Source of the DNA: Lachnospiraceae bacterium
Lineage (GTDB): Bacteria > Bacillota > Clostridia > Lachnospirales > Lachnospiraceae
Length of the DNA stretch: 64,000 bases
Direction of reading: 5' to 3'
NCBI GenBank assembly: GCA_009774625.1
Contig: VSOB01000004.1
Location: 1 to 64,000, forward strand
Shown: piece after piece, positions 36,223 to 44,431 of the stretch
How the letters are laid out: each line of letters begins with the position of its first letter
Numbering within the stretch: position 1 is the first letter of the stretch
Made by a program: the position numbers and the translations under genes
Notes under the pieces: model-generated
The model's input: only the letters and a program-made list of their open reading frames with translations
Database searches by the model: none
Told to the model about the DNA's origin: nothing

Positions 36223-37298
36223 ACCCCGCCCTCTTTGCTGCTCTTATCCCGGATCACCGTATTAAAATAGGCTTTTACCTTTTCCAGATCCTCTTTGTTT
36301 TCTTTGGACACGGCTCCTACCAGATTCTGTACCAGGGCATCCACGCTGATACTGCCGTTTCCATAATAATAGCCGGTAATCATCGTCTGATAATAGACAG
36401 AAACGGCCTCTGCCGTACTCATTACCGCCGCAGGCTTATCAATTCTGTGTCCATAAGAAGATATTCCTTCCCGCAGCTCATGATAAGTGGAAGCCAGAAT
36501 CTCTGCCACATCCTCGTCTGCCTGCATCTGTATATGAGCCTCTTCTGCCAGAGCGTTCACTTCATTCTGAATGATCTGTTTTTCCAGTGCTGCTTCCCGC
36601 ACCGGCATCACAGTCTCAAAATTAAAACGGCGTTTCAGCGCACTGCTCATCTCATTGACGCCTTTGTCCCTTGTATTCGCCGTTCCGATTACATTGAATC
36701 CCGGCCGGGCAAACAAAAATCCATCCTCTTCCAGCTCCGGTACATTCAGTACCTTGTCGCTGAGCACACTGATCAGACTGTCCTGTATCTCTGCCGGTGT
36801 TCTGGTAATTTCCTCAAATCTGGTAATCACCCCTTTTTCCATCCCTATGTACAACGGCGCCGGAACCAATGCTTCCCGCGCCGGCCCTTTGGCCAGAAGC
36901 AGTGCATAGTTCCAGGAATATTTAATCATGTCCTCTGTGGTGCCTGCCGTACCCTGAATCGTATTGGTACTGACTCCGCTGACAGCCGCCGACAACAGCT
37001 CCGAAAGCATCGTCTTGGCCGTGCCTGGTTCTCCCACCAGCATCAGGCCCCGATTGCCTGCCAATGTAATAATACACCGCTCTACCAGCGCATCATTTCC
37101 AAAATATTTTTTCTGAATCTGATATGATCTGCCATTGTATTCAATCGGTTCCCGGCTTCCCAGAATAAACGTCCTCACAGCCCTGGGTGACATCTTCCAG
37201 TTCTCCGGCCGTATCCCGTCATCCACTGCCCGCAATGCTTCCAGTTCCTGTGCATATCTGACCTCCACCGGCGGCTTGATCAGTTTTCCTGCTTCCAT
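36183..37298 (-). CDS. MoxR-type AAA+ ATPase, YehL-like (first gene of the operon)
   Basis: A 371-residue AAA+ ATPase. Visible: Walker A GEPGTAKT near 92-99, a Walker B region reading ITRFEEITRTP in which the usual Asp-Glu is Glu-Glu, sensor 1 GTANTRD, and the arginine-finger segment SSALKRRFN. It belongs to the MoxR/RavA side of the family and would power remodelling or metal loading of a client with the VWA partner. First of five genes (ATPase, DUF5682-like, VWA, SWIM, DUF4132) that all overlap or abut. A promoter-like -10 and a LexA-like site precede it. Confidence 0.88.
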   Translation of the reverse strand: MEAGKLIKPPVEVRYAQELEALRAVDDGIRPENWKMSPRAVRTFILGSREPIEYNGRSYQIQKKYFGNDALVERCIITLAGNRGLMLVGEPGTAKTMLSELLSAAVSGVSTNTIQGTAGTTEDMIKYSWNYALLLAKGPAREALVPAPLYIGMEKGVITRFEEITRTPAEIQDSLISVLSDKVLNVPELEEDGFLFARPGFNVIGTANTRDKGVNEMSSALKRRFNFETVMPVREAALEKQIIQNEVNALAEEAHIQMQADEDVAEILASTYHELREGISSYGHRIDKPAAVMSTAEAVSVYYQTMITGYYYGNGSISVDALVQNLVGAVSKENKEDLEKVKAYFNTVIRDKSSKEGGVWKQYYEAKKWLK

Positions 37299-37370
37299 GC
37301 GCTACTCCTCCCTGCCTGATCCCCATACGCTTCCTCCATACAGGAGAACTCATTTCTCAAATCTATTCTT

Positions 37371-37376
37371 ATTATA
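37371..37376 (-). promoter_or_regulatory. -10 element for the MoxR-VWA operon
   Basis: A perfect minus-strand TATAAT, 73 bases upstream of the ATPase start. The sequence at -35 (TACAAT at 37394-37399, 17-base spacing) is a poor match, which suggests a weak or activated promoter. Confidence 0.45.
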
Positions 37377-37400
37377 ACGCGATCCTTTGTAAGATTGTAC

Positions 37401-37416
37401 CAGAATATTTGTTCTT
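37401..37416. promoter_or_regulatory. LexA-like box upstream of the MoxR-VWA operon
   Basis: CAGAATATTTGTTCTT agrees at 14 of 16 positions with the recA LexA box of the same window (CAGAACATTTGTTCTG), and at 11 of 12 in the GAAC-N4-GTTC core region including the ATTT spacer. It ends two bases upstream of the predicted -35 position. The first half-site has GAAT instead of GAAC. Confidence 0.42.
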
Positions 37417-37522
37417 TTCCAACATTTTTTTATTACAAAATTCTACTTAAAAACACCTTTCCCTATCTGTATACAAAACAACAGAACATTCTCAGAGTGT
37501 GTTTTCTATTGGTATGAATCAG

Positions 37523-37563
37523 AAAAGGGAATGTCCATGCCGCAGCATCAAACATTCCCTTTT
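37523..37563 (-). terminator. Terminator downstream of the SGNH/SH3 gene
   Basis: AAAAGGGAATGT (37523-37534) pairs perfectly with ACATTCCCTTTT (37552-37563) around a 17-base loop. The 3' arm ends in T on both strands. It separates the secreted-hydrolase operon from the MoxR-VWA operon. Confidence 0.7.
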
Positions 37564-37625
37564 CATAATTGATTTTCTGTGTCTGTCAGACTCCGGTCCC
37601 TTACATACAAAAAAGAGCCGAAGAT

Positions 37626-38591
37626 TTAATAAGGATTTTCAAACAACCTGCGATAAACGCAGGCACCCAGCAGCGCATGTCCTGCCGCATTGGGATGCAG
37701 CCCGTCCACCAGGTACACTGCCTGCCTGCTGGAAAAATCCAGCTCAGGCTCATTGAACAGATCAATCACACGAATCCCCCAGAATGCCGCCATATCCTGT
37801 ATGGCAAATACATACTGATTCAGATAATAACCATTCTGATTTCTCCGCATATATCCCACACGCCGCAGGGGTGTCATAAAGACAATCTCTCCGTCAGGAT
37901 ACATCTGCTTCAGACCACACATCATCAGATTCAGACTGCCGTAAAAAGTATCCGGTGTCAGATCTCCCAGCGCTCCCACAGGTGTTCCTGCTTTGTTAAA
38001 TTCCCCGTAATCATTGGTGCCGCCCAGTACAAGGATCAGGTTGGCATCCCGGTCCATCGACGGATAACGGTCAATCAGTCTGTCGGGATGGGGACCTGCC
38101 ACACTGGAACCGTTCCAGCCGTAATTGTTCAGCTTCACAGCTCCTGTTCTGGCACTGACTACATTCGGAAAGGCAAGACCTCTGTCCGACAGCTTATCCC
38201 CGTAAGTGATGCTGTCCCCCAGCGCATTGATCTTAATCTCTCCCTCGATGGAAATATTGCCCCAGAGGGTAGGTTCTGGAATCGTATAGGCTTCCGCTAC
38301 ATCTCCCGGAATATAGCCGGTCATTCCTATATAGTAAATCTGTATCCAGCCATTGTCTGTCTTACCGGTGGCGATGGCAGGCTGCCCTTCCTGCAGTCTG
38401 CCGATTGCCTCCCAGGAGGTTCCGGGCATAATATGTACATCCGTTTCTGTTTTCATGGACAGGTATGCCGTGTAAGGAGCAATGCTGACTGCCCCCTGGT
38501 CTTCCTCTGCCTGCACTTCCAATCCGCTGCCAAACAAACAGAATATTCCGCAGACAATTCCTGCGATCCACGCTGCCGTCCTCTTTTTCAT
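37626..38591 (-). CDS. Secreted SGNH/GDSL hydrolase with an N-terminal SH3-type domain
   Basis: A 321-residue exported protein: signal peptide (1-28, cut after VQA), a bacterial SH3-like domain (about 38-102, ending in GYIPGDVAEAY) that may bind cell wall, and an SGNH hydrolase domain from about 118 with ALGDSITYG (Ser), NGSS, GGTNDYG (Asn) and DGLHPNAAGH (Asp, His). It is probably an esterase or deacetylase acting on cell-wall or glycan acetyl groups. It follows the DUF5722 glycosidase-like gene by 13 bases, so the two are co-transcribed. Confidence 0.85.
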   Translation of the reverse strand: MKKRTAAWIAGIVCGIFCLFGSGLEVQAEEDQGAVSIAPYTAYLSMKTETDVHIMPGTSWEAIGRLQEGQPAIATGKTDNGWIQIYYIGMTGYIPGDVAEAYTIPEPTLWGNISIEGEIKINALGDSITYGDKLSDRGLAFPNVVSARTGAVKLNNYGWNGSSVAGPHPDRLIDRYPSMDRDANLILVLGGTNDYGEFNKAGTPVGALGDLTPDTFYGSLNLMMCGLKQMYPDGEIVFMTPLRRVGYMRRNQNGYYLNQYVFAIQDMAAFWGIRVIDLFNEPELDFSSRQAVYLVDGLHPNAAGHALLGACVYRRLFENPY

Positions 38592-38604
38592 GTTTTTCTT
38601 TCCC

Positions 38605-40230
38605 CTATCTGGCTGTGATCACCTGACTCCAGTCAGAGATTCCCATCAGCGCCTTTGCCTGCTCGGTATAAGCGCCTGCATTGCCCGTATCGATGTTTTT
38701 GTAAAAATCATAGATCAGCTTGGGGCTGCCGTCCACATTGGTCAGACCAAATGCAAGGCCCTGTGCAATCTCTCCGGGCACATCCGTCTCTCTGGACAGA
38801 ATGAACGCATCAATATGCTGATTATTTTCTGCCTGCAGATAGCCATGTACAAACGCTGCCGCCTGCATATCCTCTCCCTGAGAAGAAGTATAACCCACTT
38901 CGCTGGCAATGATGGAACGCACCTGTCCATTGGGCGAAAGCAGTTCCGGTCTGCACATATAATCGGTCAGAACTTCGATATTCTCCATCGTAACATAAGC
39001 GCTTCCCACATTGTGTTTTACAAGATTTTTATAATAAGCGCCTGTTGACCAGTAAGGTGCCCATGTCAGAGGCAAAGGCATCGGATGGCACGCAAGGCCC
39101 CAGTCAATATTGCCGCCTGCGGCAATGTTCAGATTAAAGGAATCAATCAGATCCTTGCTGTCATATTTTCCAATCTCTTTTCTGTTTCTGTCCCACTGCT
39201 GGTCAATGCAGATATATACATTGGCATTGGCATTTTTACTCTTGATGCCATTGTAGAACAGACGAAAGGCTTCTGCATACTCATTCACATATGCGTTCAG
39301 ATCCTGAATATTGATATAGTTCCATTCCACTCTTGCAGTCACTTCATTTCCAATCACCCAGTTGTCCACCTTGCCGTGTCCCTGATTGGAATACCGCTCT
39401 GCAAGGAAGGACGCGGTTGCCGCGATATACTCCACGCCTTCCGGCTCTGCCGTATTGAATGCATAATACGGACACGGGGAACCGTCTCTGGCAAGCGGAT
39501 GGATCATCTGCGGAAATCTTCCGTCATTGTTATTCAGAAGCGCAGCCGTTATGGCAATCCCACGATCCGACATAGTCTTGAAAATATTGTCATACTCAGC
39601 CACTACAAGTCCGTTAAACTGATAGGTCTTGCCGTTGAAGGAGTAATTGATGGTAGGGTAGCTGCCGTTGGTCGTCGGCCCAAGTATATTGGAAATCGGG
39701 ATATTATAGATTGCCTGCTTCACACCCAGATCCACCATCTCTCCGCCGGAAAGTTTGGCAGGATCAATCAGGAGTCCTTTCTTTCCTGCATTTGTCCTTC
39801 CCACTGTATGGTTGGCAATCGCTTCCGGATTAACAATATAAGCGCCTGTGTTCAGAGGCACATACTGTCCGCCCTGCACTGCAGCCACAATAAACTTAGA
39901 AAACAGACGGGAATCCGCACTGTTGGCATTCAGCGGTGTGGTAAATGTAGCATTGCCCCCAGCCGGTGCGCTGGCCAACGCGCTGGTGGTAATGGTATCA
40001 GAATAAATCGGCTCTGCAAACAGATAAAGCATCCCGTCATCACTGGCAGGTACGCTGGCAGCGCTGGCTGTTACATTCACCTGATCGCCGCTGATGGCAG
40101 CCGCCACATTCATGCTGCCTCCCGCAGCCATGACAACCTCTGCTCCTTTTCCCGCTCCGCCGGATATCACCAGCACAAACGCGGTGAGAACTCCGGCCGC
40201 CAGAATTCTCAAACTTCTTTTGAATCTCAT
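38605..40230 (-). CDS. Secreted DUF5722-type glycoside-hydrolase-like protein
   Basis: A 541-residue exported protein with a signal peptide (1-36) and a low-complexity beta-rich N-terminal domain (about 40-130). The large domain looks like a TIM barrel of the GH-A type: NWVIGNEV (candidate acid/base Glu after the fourth strand) and ASEVGYTSS (candidate nucleophile Glu). The family name DUF5722 is from memory. It is paired with an SGNH esterase, so the operon may deacetylate and cleave an acylated polysaccharide, possibly of the bacterium's own wall. The substrate is unknown. GAAAGGGGAAAG precedes the ATG. Confidence 0.65.
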   Translation of the reverse strand: MRFKRSLRILAAGVLTAFVLVISGGAGKGAEVVMAAGGSMNVAAAISGDQVNVTASAASVPASDDGMLYLFAEPIYSDTITTSALASAPAGGNATFTTPLNANSADSRLFSKFIVAAVQGGQYVPLNTGAYIVNPEAIANHTVGRTNAGKKGLLIDPAKLSGGEMVDLGVKQAIYNIPISNILGPTTNGSYPTINYSFNGKTYQFNGLVVAEYDNIFKTMSDRGIAITAALLNNNDGRFPQMIHPLARDGSPCPYYAFNTAEPEGVEYIAATASFLAERYSNQGHGKVDNWVIGNEVTARVEWNYINIQDLNAYVNEYAEAFRLFYNGIKSKNANANVYICIDQQWDRNRKEIGKYDSKDLIDSFNLNIAAGGNIDWGLACHPMPLPLTWAPYWSTGAYYKNLVKHNVGSAYVTMENIEVLTDYMCRPELLSPNGQVRSIIASEVGYTSSQGEDMQAAAFVHGYLQAENNQHIDAFILSRETDVPGEIAQGLAFGLTNVDGSPKLIYDFYKNIDTGNAGAYTEQAKALMGISDWSQVITAR

Positions 40231-40552
40231 AAATACTTTCCCCTTTCGCTTTATAGATTCTCACTCCAGTTACCTTCCGCCGGACAACTTTTATCCCTTT
40301 CATCCAAAGAAACTCTGACACAACACCTCTATGGGACAAAATAAATATATGAACAGGCGGAATTATTTACATTTTATCAGAATTCTGTTTAATTCGCAAT
40401 AGATACTGTGCAGCTTGTTTCTTTTCTGTTATACTAAGATAGCCGCTGGAACTGTGTCTTGTGCAATCTTCAGCCGGATACCGCTCCTTGGTCATGGCCC
40501 GGTCATCGCTTTGTTATGCCCCTGCCAAATATAAATAAAGAAGGAATCCACT
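40231..40552. other. Intergenic region between divergent glycosidase and rqcH genes
   Basis: A 322-base divergent intergenic region. On the plus strand an extended -10, TGTTATACT (40427-40435), lies about 120 bases before rqcH. No equally convincing promoter is seen for the glycosidase gene on the minus strand. No open frame with a ribosome binding site, RNA gene or repeat was seen. Confidence 0.55.
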
Positions 40553-42295
40553 ATGGCATTTGACGGAATCACCATTGCATGTATCACAAAAGAACTGCAT
40601 ACCGCCCTGGCCGGCGGACGTATCATAAAAATATCACAACCGCAGCCCGATGCTCTGCTGCTGACCATACGAAACGGCGGCGAACAGCGCAGACTCTATC
40701 TTTCTGCCAGCGCCTCCCTGCCGCTGCTCTATCTGATCCCGGATAACATGTCCAGCCCTCTGACTGCGCCCAATTTCTGCATGCTGCTGCGAAAATACAT
40801 CCAGAACGGCAGGATCTTAAGCATCAGCCAGCCTGGGCTGGAACGAATCGTCCGTATCCGCATCGAACATCTGAACGATCTGGGAGATCTCTGTACCAAA
40901 GTATTGATCATCGAACTGATGGGCAAACACAGCAATCTTATTTTCTGTGAGGAAACCGATACGATCATAGACAGCATCAAGCATGTGTCGGGCATGGTAA
41001 GCTCTGTCCGGGAAGTACTGCCCGGCAGGACTTATTTCATCCCACAGACTCAGGAAAAATACGACCCGCTTACCACCAGCGAAGAAGTATTTCATTCAGT
41101 TCTGCCGACTAAAGCGGTACCGGTCTTTCGGGCGCTGTATACAACTTTTACCGGCCTCTCTCCCCTGATCGCACAGGAGATGTGTTATCAGGCCGGAGTC
41201 GATGCAGACCGGCCTGCCCGGACATTAGAGCCGCATGAACTGACCGGACTCTGGAATGTCTTTCATGCCCTGATGCGGCAGGTACAGAAAGGGATATTTT
41301 CCCCTGCCGTCATATATGAAAACGGTCTGCCAAAAGAGTATGCCTGCATACCGCTGACATCATTTGCAGACAGCCCGCAAAAAAGCTACTCTTCGGTTTC
41401 CGAACTGCTCCATGCCTATTATGCGGAAAAAAACACCATCACCCATGTACGGCAGAAATCTGCCGATCTGCGCCGCATCGTTCAGACTGCTCTGGAACGG
41501 AACATCAAAAAATATGACCTGCAGTTAAAACAGATCAAGGACACGGAGAAAAAGGAAACCTATAAAATATATGGAGAGCTTTTAAACACCTACGGCTACG
41601 ATCTGGCGCCTGGCAGCAAAACAATGGAGGCCATAAATTTCTATACCCAGGAGCCCATTACCGTTCCCCTTGACCCGCTCCTGACCCCGTCGGAAAACGC
41701 TAAAAAATACTTTGACAGATATGGAAAACTGAAGCGGACCTATGAAGCCCTGTCTGAATTAACCAAAAAGGTGAAATCCGAAATAGATCATCTGGAATCC
41801 ATTGCCGCTTCTCTGGATATTGCATTAAAAGAAGCCGATCTGGTACAGATCAAAGAAGAGTTGATTGAAAGCGGCTATATCCGCAGAAAAGGCGGCACAA
41901 AAAAAGCAAAGATCACCAGCAAACCTTTTCACTACCAAAGCAGCGACGGATATGACATCTATGTGGGAAAAAACAACTATCAGAATGATGCTCTGACCTT
42001 TCACTTCGCAGAGGGCAGCGACTGGTGGTTCCATGCCAAAGGCATGCCAGGCTCCCATGTGATCCTGAAAGCCGATAAAGACCAGGAAATACCTGACCGT
42101 GCGTTTGAAGAAGCAGGAAAACTGGCCGCCTATTATTCCAAAGCCAGAGGGCAGCAGAAAGCGGAAATCGACTATACCCGAAAGAAAAATGTGAAAAAAC
42201 CGGGCGGCGGTGCTCCGGGTTTTGTGGTATATTACACCAACTATTCCCTGGTCATTGATTCGGATATCTCCGGTATCCGCCTTGTGTCAGACTAA
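40553..42295 (+). CDS. rqcH: RqcH, NFACT-family ribosome quality control protein (FbpA-like)
   Basis: Binds stalled 50S subunits carrying peptidyl-tRNA and directs C-terminal alanine tailing; older annotations call it fibronectin-binding protein. The 580-residue protein has NFACT-N (1-185, starting MAFDGITI), a helix-hairpin-helix part (about 190-245), a coiled-coil middle (285-430) and NFACT-R (about 445-570) with DWWFHAKGMPGSHVIL and KKPGGGAPGFVVYY. AAGGAATCC precedes the ATG. Monocistronic apart from the small gene downstream. Confidence 0.94.
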   Translation: MAFDGITIACITKELHTALAGGRIIKISQPQPDALLLTIRNGGEQRRLYLSASASLPLLYLIPDNMSSPLTAPNFCMLLRKYIQNGRILSISQPGLERIVRIRIEHLNDLGDLCTKVLIIELMGKHSNLIFCEETDTIIDSIKHVSGMVSSVREVLPGRTYFIPQTQEKYDPLTTSEEVFHSVLPTKAVPVFRALYTTFTGLSPLIAQEMCYQAGVDADRPARTLEPHELTGLWNVFHALMRQVQKGIFSPAVIYENGLPKEYACIPLTSFADSPQKSYSSVSELLHAYYAEKNTITHVRQKSADLRRIVQTALERNIKKYDLQLKQIKDTEKKETYKIYGELLNTYGYDLAPGSKTMEAINFYTQEPITVPLDPLLTPSENAKKYFDRYGKLKRTYEALSELTKKVKSEIDHLESIAASLDIALKEADLVQIKEELIESGYIRRKGGTKKAKITSKPFHYQSSDGYDIYVGKNNYQNDALTFHFAEGSDWWFHAKGMPGSHVILKADKDQEIPDRAFEEAGKLAAYYSKARGQQKAEIDYTRKKNVKKPGGGAPGFVVYYTNYSLVIDSDISGIRLVSD

Positions 42296-42414
42296 CTGCA
42301 AAATCCGGGGCAGGAGGAAATCCTGTCTTTGATCCGGAAGCGTAGTATAATACAAATATCTGTTAAATCAAACGACCAGAAGGCAGCACAGTGAATACCT
42401 TACCGGGAGAAGAT

Positions 42415-42585
42415 ATGCGTAAAACCTACCTTGAGCATTCAATGGTGATCCATAATTTTGTCATCGAAATAGGGAACTATCCCTATCTTTACAAGACTGT
42501 CACAGAAATAAACAAAAACGATTTGCAGCTTGTGATATTCCCTGCCTTCAAGATTACATTTGATGAACTTTTTAATCTCGAATAA
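42415..42585 (+). CDS. Small hypothetical protein (56 residues)
   Basis: A short frame with GGGAGAAG eight bases before its ATG, and a TATAAT at 42346-42351 upstream with no clear -35. The peptide is soluble with no signal or membrane segment and no recognised motif. GTG at 42391 is a possible longer start (64 residues). A strong terminator follows 40 bases after the stop, consistent with its own transcript. Confidence 0.45.
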   Translation: MRKTYLEHSMVIHNFVIEIGNYPYLYKTVTEINKNDLQLVIFPAFKITFDELFNLE

Positions 42586-42625
42586 CAGTATCCGTATTAA
42601 AAAGCTCTGAAAAAACGATCATACA

Positions 42626-42660
42626 ATAACAGCCCTTCTGACTATCAGAAGGGCTGTTAT
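42626..42660. terminator. Bidirectional terminator between the small gene and glgA
   Basis: ATAACAGCCCTTCTGA (42626-42641) pairs perfectly with TCAGAAGGGCTGTTAT (42645-42660) around a three-base loop. A T-rich stretch follows on the plus strand. It ends both the plus-strand transcript and glgA, which converge. Confidence 0.85.
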
Positions 42661-42669
42661 TTCTTTTAC

Positions 42670-44115
42670 TTATCCGATCAGCCAGTCATACATTTCCTGA
42701 TACTTCCGCGCGGATACATTCCAGGAAAAATCAATGGCCATCGCTCTGTCCACAATTTTATTCCATTCCCGTTTCTTATCATAGTAGATACGCTCTGCAT
42801 AACGGATGGCAGCAAGCATCTCATGAGCATTGTAATTGGTAAAGGTAAAGCCGGTACCGGTGCTTTCATATTCATTGTAAGGCTCCACCGTATCCTTCAA
42901 ACCGCCTGTCTCCCGTACAATGGGCACCGTGCCGTAATGCAGCGCCATCAACTGGCTCAGCCCGCATGGTTCAAACAAGGACGGCATCAGGAACGCATCG
43001 CAGGCGCCGTATATCTTATGAGACAATTCTTCGGAATAGTAAATATTGGCCGATACTTTATCTCCGTATTTCCAGTCAAAATGACGGAACATATTTTCAT
43101 ACTGCTCTGCTCCGGTCCCCAGTACCACAAGCTGGATATTGTCCTGACACAACTCATCCATTACATAAGAAATCAGATCAAACCCTTTCTGATCTGTCAG
43201 ACGGGATACAATACCGATCATAAACTTTTTATCATCCTGCTCCAGCCCCAGTTCCTTCTGCAGTTCCCGTTTGTTCTTTACTTTTTCCTTCCGGAAATTC
43301 ACTGCATTGTACCGGTAAGGCAGATAGATATCTTCCTGAGGATTAAATTCATCATAATCTATCCCATTGACAATACCACGCAGATCCCCGCTTCTGGCGC
43401 AGAGAAGCCCGTTCAGGCCCTCGCCGTAAAAATCTGTCTTGATCTCTTCTGCATAAGTATCGCTGACTGTGGTGATTGCATCCGCATAAACCAAACCGCC
43501 TTTTAACAGATTGGCATCTTTGTAGCACTCCAGCTTATCCGGGGTAAAAAAATAATCCGGCAGACCGGTAATCTCTTTGACTGTTTTCACATCCCATTTA
43601 CCCTGGAATTTCAGATTATGTATCGTCATAACCGTCTTGATGCCATGATAAAAATCATTGCCCTGGAACCGCTCTTTCAGATAAACCGGCACCAGACCTG
43701 TCTGCCAGTCGTGGCAGTGGATCACTTCCGGCCTGAACTCAATGACCGGAAGAATCGAAAGCAGCGCTTTGGAGAAAAATGCAAATTTGGTAACCTCCCA
43801 CAGAGTGTCATCCCCGTAGGGTTTCATACCACCGAAGTATTCCTCATTGTCGATAAAATAAAATCTGACCCCGTCCACTTCTGCTTCCAGAATACCAACA
43901 TACTCACTCTTAAAATGGAAATCCATATAAAAATGAGACACATATTTCATCTTATCCTTTACTTCCTGTTTCATGCAGGGATATTTTGGCATAACCACCC
44001 TTACGTCAAAATATTCCTTATCAATGCATTTGGGCAATGACCCCACTACATCGGCCAAACCTCCTGTTTTAATAAAGGGGACCCCCTCTGATGCTGCAAA
44101 TAAAATGTGTTTCAT
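42670..44115 (-). CDS. glgA: Glycogen synthase (ADP-glucose type)
   Basis: GT5 glycosyltransferase extending alpha-1,4-glucan from ADP-glucose. The 481-residue protein has the N-terminal KTGGLADVVGSLP motif that binds ADP-glucose, a CHDWQTGLVP segment, a GIVSRLTDQKG hinge in the second domain and the C-terminal MPSLFEPCGLSQL motif. Length is normal for GlgA. No glgB, glgC or glgP genes are adjacent. GAGAGGATAGCT precedes the ATG. A likely promoter at 44401-44429 would give a leader of about 280 bases containing the two 83-bp repeats. Confidence 0.95.
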   Translation of the reverse strand: MKHILFAASEGVPFIKTGGLADVVGSLPKCIDKEYFDVRVVMPKYPCMKQEVKDKMKYVSHFYMDFHFKSEYVGILEAEVDGVRFYFIDNEEYFGGMKPYGDDTLWEVTKFAFFSKALLSILPVIEFRPEVIHCHDWQTGLVPVYLKERFQGNDFYHGIKTVMTIHNLKFQGKWDVKTVKEITGLPDYFFTPDKLECYKDANLLKGGLVYADAITTVSDTYAEEIKTDFYGEGLNGLLCARSGDLRGIVNGIDYDEFNPQEDIYLPYRYNAVNFRKEKVKNKRELQKELGLEQDDKKFMIGIVSRLTDQKGFDLISYVMDELCQDNIQLVVLGTGAEQYENMFRHFDWKYGDKVSANIYYSEELSHKIYGACDAFLMPSLFEPCGLSQLMALHYGTVPIVRETGGLKDTVEPYNEYESTGTGFTFTNYNAHEMLAAIRYAERIYYDKKREWNKIVDRAMAIDFSWNVSARKYQEMYDWLIG

Positions 44116-44179
44116 AGCTATCCTCTCATAAAATCATCTGTTGTTATAGTGTACCTTCTTTGTAAAAACTGACCCCTGT

Positions 44180-44262
44180 TTCTTCGCTCACGGGCTCCGC
44201 CCTATGAAAACTTCTTTCGATTCTTCCGGCTGCCGGCAGCCGGAGCATCTCTCTTCGTTTTC
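44180..44262. repeat. 83-bp repeat, copy 1, with a 20-bp palindrome
   Basis: Differs from copy 2 at only 3 of 83 positions. It contains a perfect 20-bp palindrome at 44225-44244 (TCCGGCTGCCGGCAGCCGGA), flanked by outer inverted ends GAAAAC and GTTTTC, so the RNA could fold into a bulged hairpin of about 56 bases. It lies in the probable glgA leader. Confidence 0.85.
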
Positions 44263-44294
44263 TTTCTTTCGCTGCGCCCGCTCAGTAGCTACGC

Positions 44295-44377
44295 TTCTTC
44301 GCTCACGTGCTTCGCCCTATGAAAACTTCTTTCGATTCTTCCGGCTGCCAGCAGCCGGAGCATCTCTCTTCGTTTTC
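44295..44377. repeat. 83-bp repeat, copy 2
   Basis: Direct repeat of copy 1, separated from it by 32 bases. The central palindrome has one changed base. The copies share three substitutions only, so the duplication is recent or kept alike by gene conversion. Confidence 0.85.
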
Positions 44378-44400
44378 GCACAGCTCAATGCTTTTTGGAT

Positions 44401-44429
44401 ATTATACCATTATAGTTGTGAATTGGGAA
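44401..44429 (-). promoter_or_regulatory. Putative glgA promoter upstream of the repeat pair
   Basis: Minus-strand TTCCCA (44424-44429), 17-base spacer, TATAAT (44401-44406), with TGG just before the -10 (extended -10). It points towards glgA across the 83-bp repeats. It lies immediately downstream of the spo0A-like stop codon. Confidence 0.5.
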
Positions 44430-44431
44430 GA

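Noticed and set aside
26940..37298. Phage or mobile island origin of the MoxR-VWA operon
   Set aside because: No integrase, tRNA target, flanking direct repeats or obvious base-composition change is visible at its borders, so transfer cannot be claimed from the sequence.
39085..40344. 419-codon plus-strand frame opposite the DUF5722 gene
   Set aside because: Antisense shadow; the minus-strand frame has a signal peptide, ribosome binding site and catalytic motifs.
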